In this document: positions 1 to 10,705 of the stretch, in pieces | Position numbering within the stretch: the stretch's first letter is position 1 | Layout of the letters: the number at the start of each line of letters is the position of its first letter | NCBI GenBank assembly: GCA_035457725.1 | Contig: DATIBC010000030.1 | Span: 1-51,313 of the forward strand | Direction: 5' to 3' | DNA from: DATFES01 sp035457725 | GTDB lineage: Bacteria > Pseudomonadota > Alphaproteobacteria > CACIAM-22H2 | Length of the DNA stretch: 51,313 bases | Translations under genes and position numbers: made by a program | The notes under the pieces: generated by a model | Database searches by the model: none | The model's input: only the letters and a program-made list of their open reading frames with translations | Told to the model about the DNA's origin: nothing

Positions 1-2
1 CC

Positions 3-563
3 GACCTCGCCGGACGGTGGCCCGCCCTCGCGCCAGCCGAGCGGCGCGCCATCCTCGCAGGCTTGGTCGCGCGGATCGACCTCATGCGTGAGACGCTGGA
101 GATCCGGATCCTGCCTGGCCGGCTGCTTGCGGTCCTTCGTGACCAGACGGATTGGCGCGAGCGGATACAACCCGGGGCCGCCAACGGGCCGACCCTCACG
201 ATCACGGTCGTCGCGCGGCTGCGGCGCACCGGCAGGGATCTCCGGCTCTTGATCGACGGCGCAAGCGGCGGTCCGCGCCGTAAGCCCGATCACAGCCTGT
301 GCCGGATTCTCGCCCAGGCGTACCACTACAACGCCATGGTGATGCGCAGCGATGGACGAACCATGGCCGCGCTTGCCGCGCAAGCCGGCGTCGGCGGGTC
401 GTACTTCACCCGCATCCTTCGCCTCAGCTTCTTGGCCCCGGCGGTCGTCACGGCGATCCTCGGCGACCGCCACCCAGAGGCGCTGACCGCCAAGCGCCTC
501 GCCAAGGAAATCCGACTTCCCATCGCCTGGGACCAACAGCGCGCGCTGCTCGCCAATTTCTGA
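3..563 (+). CDS. C-terminal part of a serine-recombinase-like protein, cut by window edge
   Basis: The frame is open from base 3 to a stop at 563, so the gene starts left of the window; the internal TTG at 63 is not a convincing start. Visible features match the C-terminal tail of large phage-type serine recombinases: a W-P-A-L-x-P-A-E-R-R segment, then ARIDLMRETLEIRI, and near the end RLSFLAPAVVTAILGDRHPE followed by an LT-A-x-R-L segment and a W-x-Q-Q-R-A-L-L terminus. The catalytic serine domain would lie outside the window. Such enzymes integrate and excise phages and islands. The gene lies 297 bp from the 3' end of tRNA-Ser, consistent with an island edge. Whether the upstream part is intact cannot be seen. 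Confidence 0.6.
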   Translation, partial: DLAGRWPALAPAERRAILAGLVARIDLMRETLEIRILPGRLLAVLRDQTDWRERIQPGAANGPTLTITVVARLRRTGRDLRLLIDGASGGPRRKPDHSLCRILAQAYHYNAMVMRSDGRTMAALAAQAGVGGSYFTRILRLSFLAPAVVTAILGDRHPEALTAKRLAKEIRLPIAWDQQRALLANF

Positions 564-860
564 CGATCGTCGACGTCCGCGCCAACCTCGCTGGTCCGCG
601 CCGTCGATGCGCGCGTCCTCATGCGCGTCATGCACAATTGTCGACACATCACGATCGACGACGTCGCGCCATCACGCGTTTTGTCGTACCACCGAAAGCG
701 GCGTAAGAGATTTTTGCGACACGCGTCGCCGTTGCGTCGCACGAGATCGCTCTCAGGCGACTGCGACGACGACGCCCCACGGCGCAAGTGGCGGAAATGC
801 GGCGACAATTCCGTCCGCGGGATATAACGAAAAATACTTACATATCAATATCTCAGGTCG
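564..860. other. Non-coding junction between recombinase and tRNA-Ser
   Basis: This is a 297-bp stretch between the recombinase stop and the tRNA-Ser 3' end. The small ORFs in it are not supported. It is GC-rich up to about 815 and then AT-rich (about 820-860), the side where an integrated element would meet the tRNA. I see no clear copy of the tRNA 3' end and no strong hairpin terminator. Confidence 0.5.
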
Positions 861-950
861 TGGCGGAGGGAGCGGGATTCGAACCCGCGGTACGGTTGCC
901 CGCACACACGCTTTCCAAGCGTGCGCCTTAAGCCACTCGGCCACCCCTCC
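861..950 (-). tRNA. tRNA-Ser (GGA anticodon)
   Basis: The reverse strand gives GGAGGGG at the 5' end, pairing with the 3' acceptor strand before an encoded CCA (plus-strand TGG at 861-863). The anticodon stem-loop ACGCTTGGAAAGCGT carries GGA. There is a long variable arm, as in class II tRNAs, and a TTCGAATCC T-loop. The length of 90 nt with CCA fits tRNA-Ser. Its 3' end faces the recombinase fragment. Confidence 0.96.
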
Positions 951-980
951 GCTCGGCGCGTCGCCGCGTCGCAATCGCAC

Positions 981-1009
981 CGTATAGCAGCCGGCCGTCG
1001 GCCCGCCAA
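981..1009 (-). promoter_or_regulatory. Probable sigma-70 promoter of tRNA-Ser
   Basis: On the minus strand there is TTGGCG (1009-1004), a 17-nt spacer, then TATACG (986-981). The expected start site is about 25 nt upstream of the tRNA 5' end at 950. The call rests on box similarity and spacing only. Confidence 0.5.
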
Positions 1010-1144
1010 TCGGGCGATTTGGCCGGCATCGGCGGCGATGTTAATGTTGACGGCATCGAACGACGGCGGCGGCGCGGCTAGATTCTTGGGAACGCCACGA
1101 ACGGCGCGATGCGCACGCCTCCTCGAGCAACGAGGGCCGCTTCC

Positions 1145-1483
1145 ATGACGGGACGCGTCGTGTTCTGGCTTTTTGTCGTGTTGGCCGTCGGGTTCGCCGG
1201 CTTGGATGGATATCGATCGATTCAGTCCGGGAAGCTGGCCTTCATTCCGCTTGGCCAGTCTTGGTATGCGATCGACCCCGGTTCGCTCAACCTTTTGCAA
1301 GCGGTGGTCGAGCGTTACCTACACCCCTATCTTTGGGACCCGATCATCTTCACGGTTCTCCTCGCACCGAGCTGGGTTTTTTTCGGCGGGCTGGCGGTTC
1401 TCGTGGCGCTCGCCCGTTGGATCGCCGCGTTCATCGGGCGCCGCAGCCGGTCACGACGATCGGTCTTCCGAACCGAGGAATGA
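1145..1483 (+). CDS. Small conserved membrane protein, function unknown
   Basis: The product is a 112-aa protein beginning MTGRVVFWLF. An upstream in-frame start at 1109 would add 12 unlikely residues. It has an N-terminal hydrophobic helix (about residues 4-20) and a second one (about 70-97), separated by a polar segment containing a DGYRSIQSGK motif and a Y-L-H-P-Y-L-W-D-P motif, and it ends in an arginine-rich tail. That layout suggests two membrane passes with the middle in the periplasm. I recall similar short two-helix proteins in alphaproteobacteria but know no function. It is convergent with lepA, whose end lies 16 bp downstream. No strong promoter is evident. Confidence 0.65.
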   Translation: MTGRVVFWLFVVLAVGFAGLDGYRSIQSGKLAFIPLGQSWYAIDPGSLNLLQAVVERYLHPYLWDPIIFTVLLAPSWVFFGGLAVLVALARWIAAFIGRRSRSRRSVFRTEE

Positions 1484-1499
1484 CGGTCGCGCTCAGTAT

Positions 1500-3302
<1,803 letters not shown>

Positions 3303-3418
3303 CGCTCTTGCGAAGGCCGCGAACGGCGTCGGGCGGGCTGGGAGTATGGTGCGGGCGGCAAGATAGGGCGCGCCGGTGGCGGGCGCAACGGCGGAAACGA
3401 CGCCCTCGGCCGGGCGCT

Positions 3419-4099
3419 TCAGCCGCGATTGCGCGCGCCGTCGACGAAAATCCGCACCGCTTGGTCGACCGCCCGCGCGATCGCCTCGGGCGCAGGCGCC
3501 GGGCTGACGGCGAGCAACATGCGCACGTGCATGTGCCCGAGCACCATGCCAAGAAACTGCTCGGCGGCGAGCCGGACGTCCGCGAAATCGAGCACGCCCT
3601 TGCCCTGCTGGCCGGCGAGGTACTCGGCGAGCGCGCCGGCGATGCGCGCCGGCCCGTTGCGGTAGAAGCCTTCGCCGAGTTCGGGAAACCGCGGCGATTC
3701 GGCGAGCACAACACGATAGAGCGGCAGCGCGTCGGGCGACAGCAGCGCGCTCAGAAATCGCTCGCCGATGACGCGCAAGGCCGCCTCGGGCGGCAGATCG
3801 GCGAGCTCGGCGGCGAAGGTCGCGGGAATCATCGAGGCGCAGCGCTCGCCGATGATCGCCTCGAACAGCGCCTGCTTGCCCGAGAAATAGCTGTAGATCG
3901 TCGCTTTCGAGACTTGCGCGCGCCGCGCCACTTCATCCATTGCCGCGGCGCCGAACCCCTGCTCGAGAAAAACCGCCGCGCCGGCGGTGATGACGGCGGC
4001 GCGTTTTGCCTGGGCGCCGGCGCTTGGCGCACGAAAGCCAAGCGCTACCTCGCGGTCGGCATTGATGACGGCTGTCTGCGGTTTCGTTTCGGCGGCCAT
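3419..4099 (-). CDS. TetR/AcrR-family repressor of the adjacent RND efflux genes
   Basis: With an ATG at 4099 the product is 226 aa; a TTG at 4135 would give 238 aa, and neither has a strong ribosome binding site. The N-terminal TetR DNA-binding domain is clear: an AAVFLEQGF helix, then MDEVARRAQVSKATIYSYF with the usual helix-turn-helix and a K-Q-A-L-F-E-A motif. The C-terminal ligand domain ends AVDQAVRIFVDGARNRG. It is divergent from the efflux adaptor and permease pair, and an inverted repeat lies across its own promoter. This suggests autorepression plus control of the pump, relieved by a pump substrate. The ligand is unknown. Confidence 0.9.
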   Translation of the reverse strand: MAAETKPQTAVINADREVALGFRAPSAGAQAKRAAVITAGAAVFLEQGFGAAAMDEVARRAQVSKATIYSYFSGKQALFEAIIGERCASMIPATFAAELADLPPEAALRVIGERFLSALLSPDALPLYRVVLAESPRFPELGEGFYRNGPARIAGALAEYLAGQQGKGVLDFADVRLAAEQFLGMVLGHMHVRMLLAVSPAPAPEAIARAVDQAVRIFVDGARNRG

Positions 4100-4149
4100 C
4101 GGCACAAGATTCGAATTGACTTTTTTGCGCTGCAATATAGGTTGAACAT

Positions 4150-4178
4150 AGATAAACTACACCGTTCAGTTTAGTCAA
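4150..4178 (-). promoter_or_regulatory. Probable promoter of the tetR gene
   Basis: On the minus strand there is TTGACT (4178-4173), a 17-nt spacer, then TTATCT (4155-4150). It lies in the short AT-rich stretch between the divergent genes and overlaps the inverted repeat at 4153-4173. Support is by motif only. Confidence 0.5.
4153..4173. promoter_or_regulatory. Likely TetR operator, inverted repeat
   Basis: TAAACT (4153-4158) and AGTTTA (4168-4173) form perfect inverted arms around a 9-bp spacer. A second, wider pair, GAAC (4144-4147) and GTTC (4164-4167), overlaps it. The site sits between the -35 and -10 boxes of the repressor gene and 42 bp upstream of the adaptor start, where a bound dimer could block both directions. 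Confidence 0.55.
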
Positions 4179-4214
4179 TACCCAATCCAATCAAAGGTTT
4201 GGGGTCGGAATACA

Positions 4215-5420
4215 TTGGTGATCAGAATGGCTTACGGTCTGCGCTCGATCGTCGCGGTCGGAACGGTGCTTGTGGTGTCGGCCGGGCTCGGCGCCGCTTA
4301 CTACTACACGCTTGGCCAGTCCAACGGCGCCGGCGGACCCAAAGCGCGCGGCGGCCCGCCGGGTGAATTCGCCATGCCGGTCGAGGCGGCGCCGGCGAAG
4401 ATCGGCCCCAGCCAACGGCAGGTCCTGGCGATAGGCACGCTGCGCTCCAACGAGTCGGTCGTCATCCGCCCCGAGGTCGCCGGCCGAATCATCGCGATCG
4501 GCTTCAATGAAGGCGCCAAGGTCAAGAAAGACGACGCGCTGATCCGGCTCGACGACGCGATTCAGAAGGCCGAGCTGGTCCAGGCGGAGTCGTCGCTGGC
4601 TTTGGCGCGCGCCAATTACGAGCGCGCCAACGAATTGATGAAGCGCGGCGCCGGTACCGAGCGCGCACTCGACGAGGCGCGAGCCAAGCTGCGCAACGAC
4701 GAGGCGTCGGTCGCGCTGGCGCGCGCGCGGCTGGAGAAATTGTCGATCGCGGCGCCGTTCGACGGCGTCGCTGGCCTGCGCAAGGTCAGCATCGGCGACT
4801 ATCTTAACGCCGGCGCCGAGATCGCCAATCTCGAGGCGATCGATCTGCTCAAGGTCGATTTCCGCGTGCCGGAGATATTTCTTTCCTCGATCAAGCCTGG
4901 CCAAAAAATCGACGTGCGCGTCGACGCGTTGCCCGATCGAGCGTTCACCGGCGAGGTCTATGCCATCGATCCGCTGATCGACGCGGCCGGCCGCTCGATC
5001 GTCATCCGCGCCCGGATCGCCAATCCCGACGATGTGCTACGGCCGGGGCTCTTCGCCCGCGTCGTCGTCACGCTCGAGGCGCGCGCTAATGCGCTATGGG
5101 TTCCCGAGGAGTCGATCGTGCCGGTCGGCGACCAGCATTTCCTCTTCAAGGTGGTCGATGGCAAGGCCGTCTATACGCGCGTCAGGCTCGGCGAACGCAA
5201 GCGCGGCGACGTCGAGATCGTCGAGGGCCTCAGCCCGGGCGATGTGGTGGTCACCGCTGGGCTGCTCAAAATTCGCGACGGCATGCCCATCGCCGTGGTG
5301 CCCGCGGGAGGCCCGCGAGGTCCCGATGCTCCGGGCAAGAGCGCGCCCGGAAAGGCGCCGGCGGCTGGCGAGCCGAAATCAGGCGCCCCGTCGGTCGCCG
5401 ACGGCAACCGCGCCGGTTGA
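4215..5420 (+). CDS. RND efflux periplasmic adaptor (HlyD/AcrA family)
   Basis: The product is 401 aa from a TTG at 4215; GTG at 4218 and ATG at 4227 are in-frame alternatives giving MAYGLRSIV. An N-terminal hydrophobic segment anchors or exports the protein. The core follows the membrane-fusion-protein plan: a lipoyl-like half (VVIRPEVAGRIIAIGFNEGAKVKKDDALIRLDD), an alpha-hairpin (residues about 118-165), a second lipoyl half (IAAPFDGVAGLRKVSIGDYL), a beta-barrel, and a membrane-proximal domain. The C-terminus is rich in Ala, Pro and Gly. It links the inner-membrane pump to an outer-membrane channel. The permease gene follows 34 bp downstream. No TolC-type gene is present here, so a channel encoded elsewhere is probably used. 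Confidence 0.93.
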   Translation: MVIRMAYGLRSIVAVGTVLVVSAGLGAAYYYTLGQSNGAGGPKARGGPPGEFAMPVEAAPAKIGPSQRQVLAIGTLRSNESVVIRPEVAGRIIAIGFNEGAKVKKDDALIRLDDAIQKAELVQAESSLALARANYERANELMKRGAGTERALDEARAKLRNDEASVALARARLEKLSIAAPFDGVAGLRKVSIGDYLNAGAEIANLEAIDLLKVDFRVPEIFLSSIKPGQKIDVRVDALPDRAFTGEVYAIDPLIDAAGRSIVIRARIANPDDVLRPGLFARVVVTLEARANALWVPEESIVPVGDQHFLFKVVDGKAVYTRVRLGERKRGDVEIVEGLSPGDVVVTAGLLKIRDGMPIAVVPAGGPRGPDAPGKSAPGKAPAAGEPKSGAPSVADGNRAG

Positions 5421-5454
5421 TCGGCGCCCCAGCCCCCAGCGGACTTAATCGCGC

Positions 5455-8400
5455 ATGACGCTCTCCGAACTCTCGATCCGACGGCCAGTTTTCGCCACCG
5501 TGCTCAGCCTCGCGGTGACGTTGATCGGCCTCATCTCGTATCAGCGCCTGTCGGTCCGGGAATATCCCAACATCGATGAGCCGGTGGTTTCGGTCGAGAC
5601 GAGTTATACCGGCGCCAGCGCCGAGATCGTCGAGAGCCGCGTCACCATTCCGCTCGAGGATTCGCTTGCCGGAATCGAGGGCATCGACGTGCTGTCGTCG
5701 ATCAGCCGCCCTGAGCGCAGCCAGATCACCGTCCGCTTCCGCCTCAATCGCGATCCCGACGGCGCGGCGGCCGACGTGCGCGATCGTGTCGGCCGGGTGC
5801 GCGGCCAGCTTCCCGACGAAGTCGACGAGCCGGTCATTACCAAGGTCGAGGCCGACGCGCAGCCGATCCTCTATCTGGCGTTCTCCTCCGATCGCCATTC
5901 GGCGCTTGACGTCACCGACTACGCGGACCGCTTCGTCAAGGACCGGCTGCAGAATCTGACTGGCGTTGCGAACGTGCGGATATTCGGCGAACGGCGCTAC
6001 GCCATGCGGCTGTGGCTCGATCGCGCGCGGCTCGCCGCCTATAACCTGACGCCACAGGACATCGAGGAAGCGTTGCGTCGGCAGAACGTCGAGGTACCGG
6101 CGGGGCGGATCGAAAGCGAACAACGCGAGTTCACCGTCTTGAGCGAAACCGACCTCAGGACGCCCGAAGAGTTCAATAACTTAATCATCAGGGAAGTCGG
6201 CGGATATCTCGTTCGTCTGAAGGACGTCGGCCGCGCCGAGATCGACGCGCGAGACAAGCGGGTGATCGCCCGCTTCAACGCCAACCCCGCCGTCGCCATC
6301 GGCGTCGTCAAGCAATCGACGGCCAATCCGCTTGATGTCTCGAGGGCCGTCAGAGAGGCGCTACCCAATATCATCGCCAGCCTCCCCGCCGGCATGAGCG
6401 TCGACGTCGCATACGATTCCTCGGTCTTCATCGACCGTTCGATCAACAACGTGTTCCGCACCATCGGCGAGGCGATCTTGCTGGTCGTGTTGGTGATCTT
6501 TCTTTTCCTGCGGTCGCTGCGCGCCGTATTGATCCCGATCGTCACCATTCCGGTTTCGCTTGTCGGCGCGTTCGCGTTGATGCTGCTGTTTGGCTTTTCG
6601 ATCAACACCTTGACGCTTTTGGCGTTGGTGCTGGCGATCGGGCTCGTCGTCGACGACGCCATCGTCATGCTCGAGAACATCAGCCGCTATGTCGAGCAGG
6701 GCATGCGGCCGTTTGACGCGGCGATCAAGGGGGCCAGGGAAATCGCCTTCGCCATCGTCGCCATGACCATCACGCTGGCCGCAGTCTACGCGCCAGTCGC
6801 CTTCCAGACCGGTCGTACCGGCCGTTTGTTCTCCGAGTTCGCCCTGACGCTCGCCGGCGCCGTTCTGGTGTCGGGCTTCGTGGCGCTGTCGCTCTCGCCA
6901 ATGATGTCGTCGCTGCTGCTGAAGGACCATCAGCGCCATGGCTGGCTCTACCGGACCAGCGAATCGGCGATCGTCGCGATAACCAACGGCTATCGGCGCG
7001 CCTTGACGTTCACGCTAACCATCCGTCCGGCGATCGTCACCATCATGCTGCTCGTCGCCGCGGCGGCATGGGGCCTCTATCGATCGCTTCCCTCCGAGCT
7101 GTCGCCGATCGAGGATCGCGCCACGATCGTCAGCATCGCCATCGCGCCCGAAGGCTCGACGGTCGATTTCACCGATCGCTACGCGCGCCGCATCGAACAG
7201 GTCTACAAGAACCATCCGATGGTCGAGAAGTTCTTCATGGTCGTCGGCTTCCCGGTGGTCAATCAGGCGATATCGTTCGTTCGCCTGCACGATTGGAGTG
7301 AGCGCACGGTCTCCCAGCAGCAGGTCGTCGGCGAGTTGGCGCCGCAGCTCTTCGGCGGCATCCCCGGCGTTCTTGCGTTCCCGGTCAATCCGCCTTCGCT
7401 CGGCCAAAGCCCGATCGAGAAGCCGGTGCAGTTCGTCTTGCAGACCTCGGCGCCGTATTCCGAACTCGAGAAGGCGGTCGAGCAACTCGCCGCGGCAGCC
7501 CGGCAAAATCCGCGCCTGCTCAATCTCGACGTTGATCTCAAGCTCAACAAGCCGGAGCTCAAGGTCCACGTCGATCGCGAAAAGGCCGCTGATCTCGGCA
7601 TCGATGTCGAGACGATCGGGCGCACGCTCGAAACGATGCTCGGCGGCCGTCAGGTGACGCGCTTTAAGCAGAACGGCAAGCAGTATGACGTGGTCGTCCA
7701 GATCGCCGATGTCGATCGCACGAGCCCGCGCGACTTGACGGCGATCTTCGTGCGCGCGCGCGGCGGTCAGATGGTGCCGTTGTCCAATCTCGTCACGGTA
7801 CAGGAAACCGTGGCGCCCAAGGAGCTCAATCACTTCAACAAGTTGCGCTCGGCGACGATCACCGCGACGATGACCCCCGGCTACACGCTTGGCGAGGCGC
7901 TCGACTTTCTCCAATCGCAAGCGGCCAAGCTGCCGCCGAATATCGTCAGCGATCTTGCCGGCCAAAGCCGCGAATTCCGTACCTCGTCGGCGGGAATCTA
8001 TGTGACCTTCCTTCTGGCGCTGTTGTTCATTTATCTGGTGCTGTCGGCGCAATTCGAAAGCTTCATCGATCCGTTCATCATCATGCTCACCGTGCCGTTG
8101 TCGATGGCGGGAGCGCTGTTGGCGCTCAAGCTCACCGGCGGCACGCTCAACGTGTACAGCCAGATCGGACTCGTGACGCTGGTCGGCCTGATCACCAAAC
8201 ACGGCATTCTCATCGTCGAGTTCGCCAATCAACTGCAGAACCGCGGGATCGCCAAGCGCGAGGCGGTGATCGAGGCGGCGACGCTGCGGCTACGGCCGAT
8301 CTTGATGACCACCGGCGCGATGGTCCTCGGCTCGGTGCCGCTGGCGCTCGCCACGGGCGCCGGCGCCGAAAGCCGCCAGCAGATCGGCTGGGTGATCGTC

Positions 8401-8532
8401 GGCGGCCTGCTGCTCGGCACGCTGTTGACGCTGTTCGTCGTGCCGACCGCCTATACGCTGTTGGCGCGCGTTCACCGGCCGCAGGGCCAATCCGGGCCAG
8501 CCGGCGCCGCCAGCCCGCAGCCCGCGGAGTAA
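5455..8532 (+). CDS. RND multidrug efflux permease (AcrB/MexB-type)
   Basis: The product is 1025 aa, full length for an HAE1-type RND pump. It has the two-fold repeat of this family: N-terminal SIRRPVFATVLSLAVTLIG as TM1, a large periplasmic porter domain, TM2-7, a second porter domain, then TM8-12 ending at LFVVPTAYTLLAR. The proton-relay pair of TM4 is present as Asp400-Asp401 in GLVVDDAIVMLEN. It exports small hydrophobic compounds using proton motive force. It is co-transcribed with the adaptor 34 bp upstream, and the cyclase gene follows 17 bp after the stop, so all three may be one operon. The substrate cannot be predicted. Confidence 0.95.
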   Translation: MTLSELSIRRPVFATVLSLAVTLIGLISYQRLSVREYPNIDEPVVSVETSYTGASAEIVESRVTIPLEDSLAGIEGIDVLSSISRPERSQITVRFRLNRDPDGAAADVRDRVGRVRGQLPDEVDEPVITKVEADAQPILYLAFSSDRHSALDVTDYADRFVKDRLQNLTGVANVRIFGERRYAMRLWLDRARLAAYNLTPQDIEEALRRQNVEVPAGRIESEQREFTVLSETDLRTPEEFNNLIIREVGGYLVRLKDVGRAEIDARDKRVIARFNANPAVAIGVVKQSTANPLDVSRAVREALPNIIASLPAGMSVDVAYDSSVFIDRSINNVFRTIGEAILLVVLVIFLFLRSLRAVLIPIVTIPVSLVGAFALMLLFGFSINTLTLLALVLAIGLVVDDAIVMLENISRYVEQGMRPFDAAIKGAREIAFAIVAMTITLAAVYAPVAFQTGRTGRLFSEFALTLAGAVLVSGFVALSLSPMMSSLLLKDHQRHGWLYRTSESAIVAITNGYRRALTFTLTIRPAIVTIMLLVAAAAWGLYRSLPSELSPIEDRATIVSIAIAPEGSTVDFTDRYARRIEQVYKNHPMVEKFFMVVGFPVVNQAISFVRLHDWSERTVSQQQVVGELAPQLFGGIPGVLAFPVNPPSLGQSPIEKPVQFVLQTSAPYSELEKAVEQLAAAARQNPRLLNLDVDLKLNKPELKVHVDREKAADLGIDVETIGRTLETMLGGRQVTRFKQNGKQYDVVVQIADVDRTSPRDLTAIFVRARGGQMVPLSNLVTVQETVAPKELNHFNKLRSATITATMTPGYTLGEALDFLQSQAAKLPPNIVSDLAGQSREFRTSSAGIYVTFLLALLFIYLVLSAQFESFIDPFIIMLTVPLSMAGALLALKLTGGTLNVYSQIGLVTLVGLITKHGILIVEFANQLQNRGIAKREAVIEAATLRLRPILMTTGAMVLGSVPLALATGAGAESRQQIGWVIVGGLLLGTLLTLFVVPTAYTLLARVHRPQGQSGPAGAASPQPAE

Positions 8533-8549
8533 GCGGACCGGAGGCGCTG

Positions 8550-9896
8550 ATGCGGCATCCGCGTCCCGCTGCCGACGTCGATCCGCGACGGCTCTTTCAT
8601 GAGGCGTCGATCGCCGCCGAGCGCACCGTCGCGATCGTCCGCATCGTCGTTTCGCTCATCCTCGGCGCCGTCTTTCTTCTGGCGGTGGTGACCCAGATTC
8701 CCGACGCCGATGCGTTTATGCATGGGCAGATCAGAATCGCCGCGCTCACCATCGGCGGCTACGTCGTCCTCGGCATCGTTTCGCTGTGTTTGGCGAACGC
8801 GGCGCGTTTCCGGCCGTGGATGGCTTGGCTATTCGTCACCCTCGACGTCGCGTTCATCCTCGCCAGCATCTGGGCGGGGCTCGCGAATATCGGTATCGGC
8901 GGGCGCTACGCGATGATCCTGCCGGTGGTTTGGTTCGCGCCGGTCGTCCTTGCCTTCGGCGCGTTGCGGTATGACCCGCTGCTCCAGGCATACGTCGGCA
9001 TGCTGATCGCCGGCGGTTTCCTCGCTGGCGCGCTCGCCGACCGCCTGCAATCCGGGCCAGGCAGCGAGCCGCCGCACGCCGCGGTGGCGCGCTTCGTGGC
9101 CTTGCCGCCCAACGTCATGCGCGCCGCGATGTTGGCGCTCGCCGCAATGGTCCTTTCGATCGCGGCGTTCCGGGCGCGTCATCTGCTGGTCCGCGCCATC
9201 GCCGAGGCGCATCGCAACGCCAACCTCACCCGCTATCTGCCGCCGCAAATCGCCGACTGGCTCGGTCGCACCTCGGCCGACGAGGCGCGGCGCGGAAGCC
9301 GCCACGATGTCGCCGTGTTGTTCGTCGATATTCGCGAATTCGCGACGATCACTGAGACGATGGATCCCGCAAGCGTCGGACGGCTGCTGGGCGATTTCCG
9401 TCGGCGGATCGCCGTCGTTTGCGACCGCCATGGCGGCGTGATCGACAAGTTCATCGGCGACGGAGCGATGATCGTCTTCGGCGTGCCCGAGCCCGGCGTC
9501 AACGATGCGCGCGCCGCGCTTGCCTGCGCGCGCGAACTCGCCGCGATGACCGAGGAATGGAATCGCCAACGAACGACGGCCGGCGCGCCGCCTGTCGAAG
9601 TCGGGGTGGGCGGGCATTTCGGCCCCGCCTTCTGTGGCGCGGTCGGCGACGAGTCGCGACTGGAGTTCACCGTCATCGGCGATACGGTCAATGTCGCATC
9701 GCGCCTCGAGGCGGCGACCAAGGAGCACCGCTGCGGATTGATCGTTTCGCGATCGTTGTTGCTCGCCGCCGACTCGCCCGACGCCGCCGACTGGATCGCC
9801 TTGCCGGCCCAACCGATACGCGGCCGCCAGCACCAGATCGAGCTCGTTGCGCTGCGCCCTTCGGCGACGGAAGCGGATCGAGTCAAGCGATTGTGA
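8550..9896 (+). CDS. Membrane-anchored class III adenylate/guanylate cyclase
   Basis: The product is 448 aa. The N-terminal half (residues about 28-215) holds about five or six hydrophobic helices. The catalytic domain (about 245-425) shows metal-binding aspartates in FVDIREFATITE and FIGDGAMIVFG, and the Asn/Arg transition-state pair in VIGDTVNVASRLE, so it looks active. It would make cAMP or cGMP in the cytoplasm; nucleotide specificity cannot be read safely. The ATG at 8550 follows a GGAGG, and the gene starts 17 bp after the RND permease stop, suggesting co-transcription with the pump. The membrane half is not a sensor family I recognise. Confidence 0.9.
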   Translation: MRHPRPAADVDPRRLFHEASIAAERTVAIVRIVVSLILGAVFLLAVVTQIPDADAFMHGQIRIAALTIGGYVVLGIVSLCLANAARFRPWMAWLFVTLDVAFILASIWAGLANIGIGGRYAMILPVVWFAPVVLAFGALRYDPLLQAYVGMLIAGGFLAGALADRLQSGPGSEPPHAAVARFVALPPNVMRAAMLALAAMVLSIAAFRARHLLVRAIAEAHRNANLTRYLPPQIADWLGRTSADEARRGSRHDVAVLFVDIREFATITETMDPASVGRLLGDFRRRIAVVCDRHGGVIDKFIGDGAMIVFGVPEPGVNDARAALACARELAAMTEEWNRQRTTAGAPPVEVGVGGHFGPAFCGAVGDESRLEFTVIGDTVNVASRLEAATKEHRCGLIVSRSLLLAADSPDAADWIALPAQPIRGRQHQIELVALRPSATEADRVKRL

Positions 9897-9924
9897 GCGA
9901 GGTACCTAAGCCATCGCGTATACG

Positions 9925-10689
9925 ATGGCTTGCATGAGCGACTGGCCCTGCTGTCGCCGCGCACCGCCGATAGGTCGCCGCAGGTTGCTGATCGCGAGCG
10001 CTGCCGCGGGCGTGGCGCTCGGCCTTTCGTCTGGTACGGCCGCAAGTCGTCGGTGGGGGGTCGATCCCGATGCGGCGCGAGCCGCGCTGATCGAGTTCTT
10101 TGACGTGATGGCGCTGCAAAAGCCGTCATACTTGGGCGCCTTGCCGTGGTGGACCCGACGATGGGTGACGGCACCCGCGGTTATGCTTGGCGACGACGCT
10201 GTCGGCCGGCTGCGTCCGCGCCTCGAAGCCTCGCTGGCCCGACTGAGCGCATGGACCGGGCTTGATTTCCGGATCGTCGACGTCGGCTCGTCCAACGCCG
10301 AAAACGCCGTCATCCTCGGCATGATCGATCCGCCGGCCAACGGATCGCCAGGCTCGGCCTGGGATACGGCATGTTTCACCACCTCGTTCGGAGAACGCGG
10401 GCGATTGCGTCGCGCCGTGGTGCGGATCAACGCCGCCTTTCCCGACTGCCTCGAGCACGAGCTGCTGCACGCGCTGGGGCTCGACAACCATTGGCTCGCA
10501 AGCCCCGCGGTCGGTATCCGCTCGATCATGGCGCCGCGTTACGGCGCGCTTCGCAGCGATGGCTTCTCGCCGTTCGATGCCGCCGCGGTGCGGCTGTTAT
10601 ATGATCCGCGGCTTTCCGCCGGCACGCCGCGCGAGGATGCGCTGATCATCGCGCGGCGCATCGTCGCCGATTGGATCGATTTCATCTGA
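9925..10689 (+). CDS. DUF2927-like exported protein with HExxH zinc motif
   Basis: The product is 254 aa. The N-terminus has a twin-arginine-like export signal, RRRLLIASAAAGVALGL, following a Cys-containing stretch. The middle carries a W-W-T-R-R-W segment. Near residue 173 is HELLHALGLDNH, an HExxH zinc-peptidase motif with a further His, one residue beyond the metzincin spacing. SIMAPRYG follows, resembling a Met-turn, and then a PFDAAAVRLLYDPRL segment of the kind I associate with DUF2927. From memory, DUF2927 members usually have EExxQ at this place, so the intact HExxH is notable. A secreted metallopeptidase is plausible but unproven. An alternative start is the ATG at 9934. Confidence 0.7.
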   Translation: MACMSDWPCCRRAPPIGRRRLLIASAAAGVALGLSSGTAASRRWGVDPDAARAALIEFFDVMALQKPSYLGALPWWTRRWVTAPAVMLGDDAVGRLRPRLEASLARLSAWTGLDFRIVDVGSSNAENAVILGMIDPPANGSPGSAWDTACFTTSFGERGRLRRAVVRINAAFPDCLEHELLHALGLDNHWLASPAVGIRSIMAPRYGALRSDGFSPFDAAAVRLLYDPRLSAGTPREDALIIARRIVADWIDFI

Positions 10690-10705
10690 GCGCCTGGGCG
10701 GCGGC

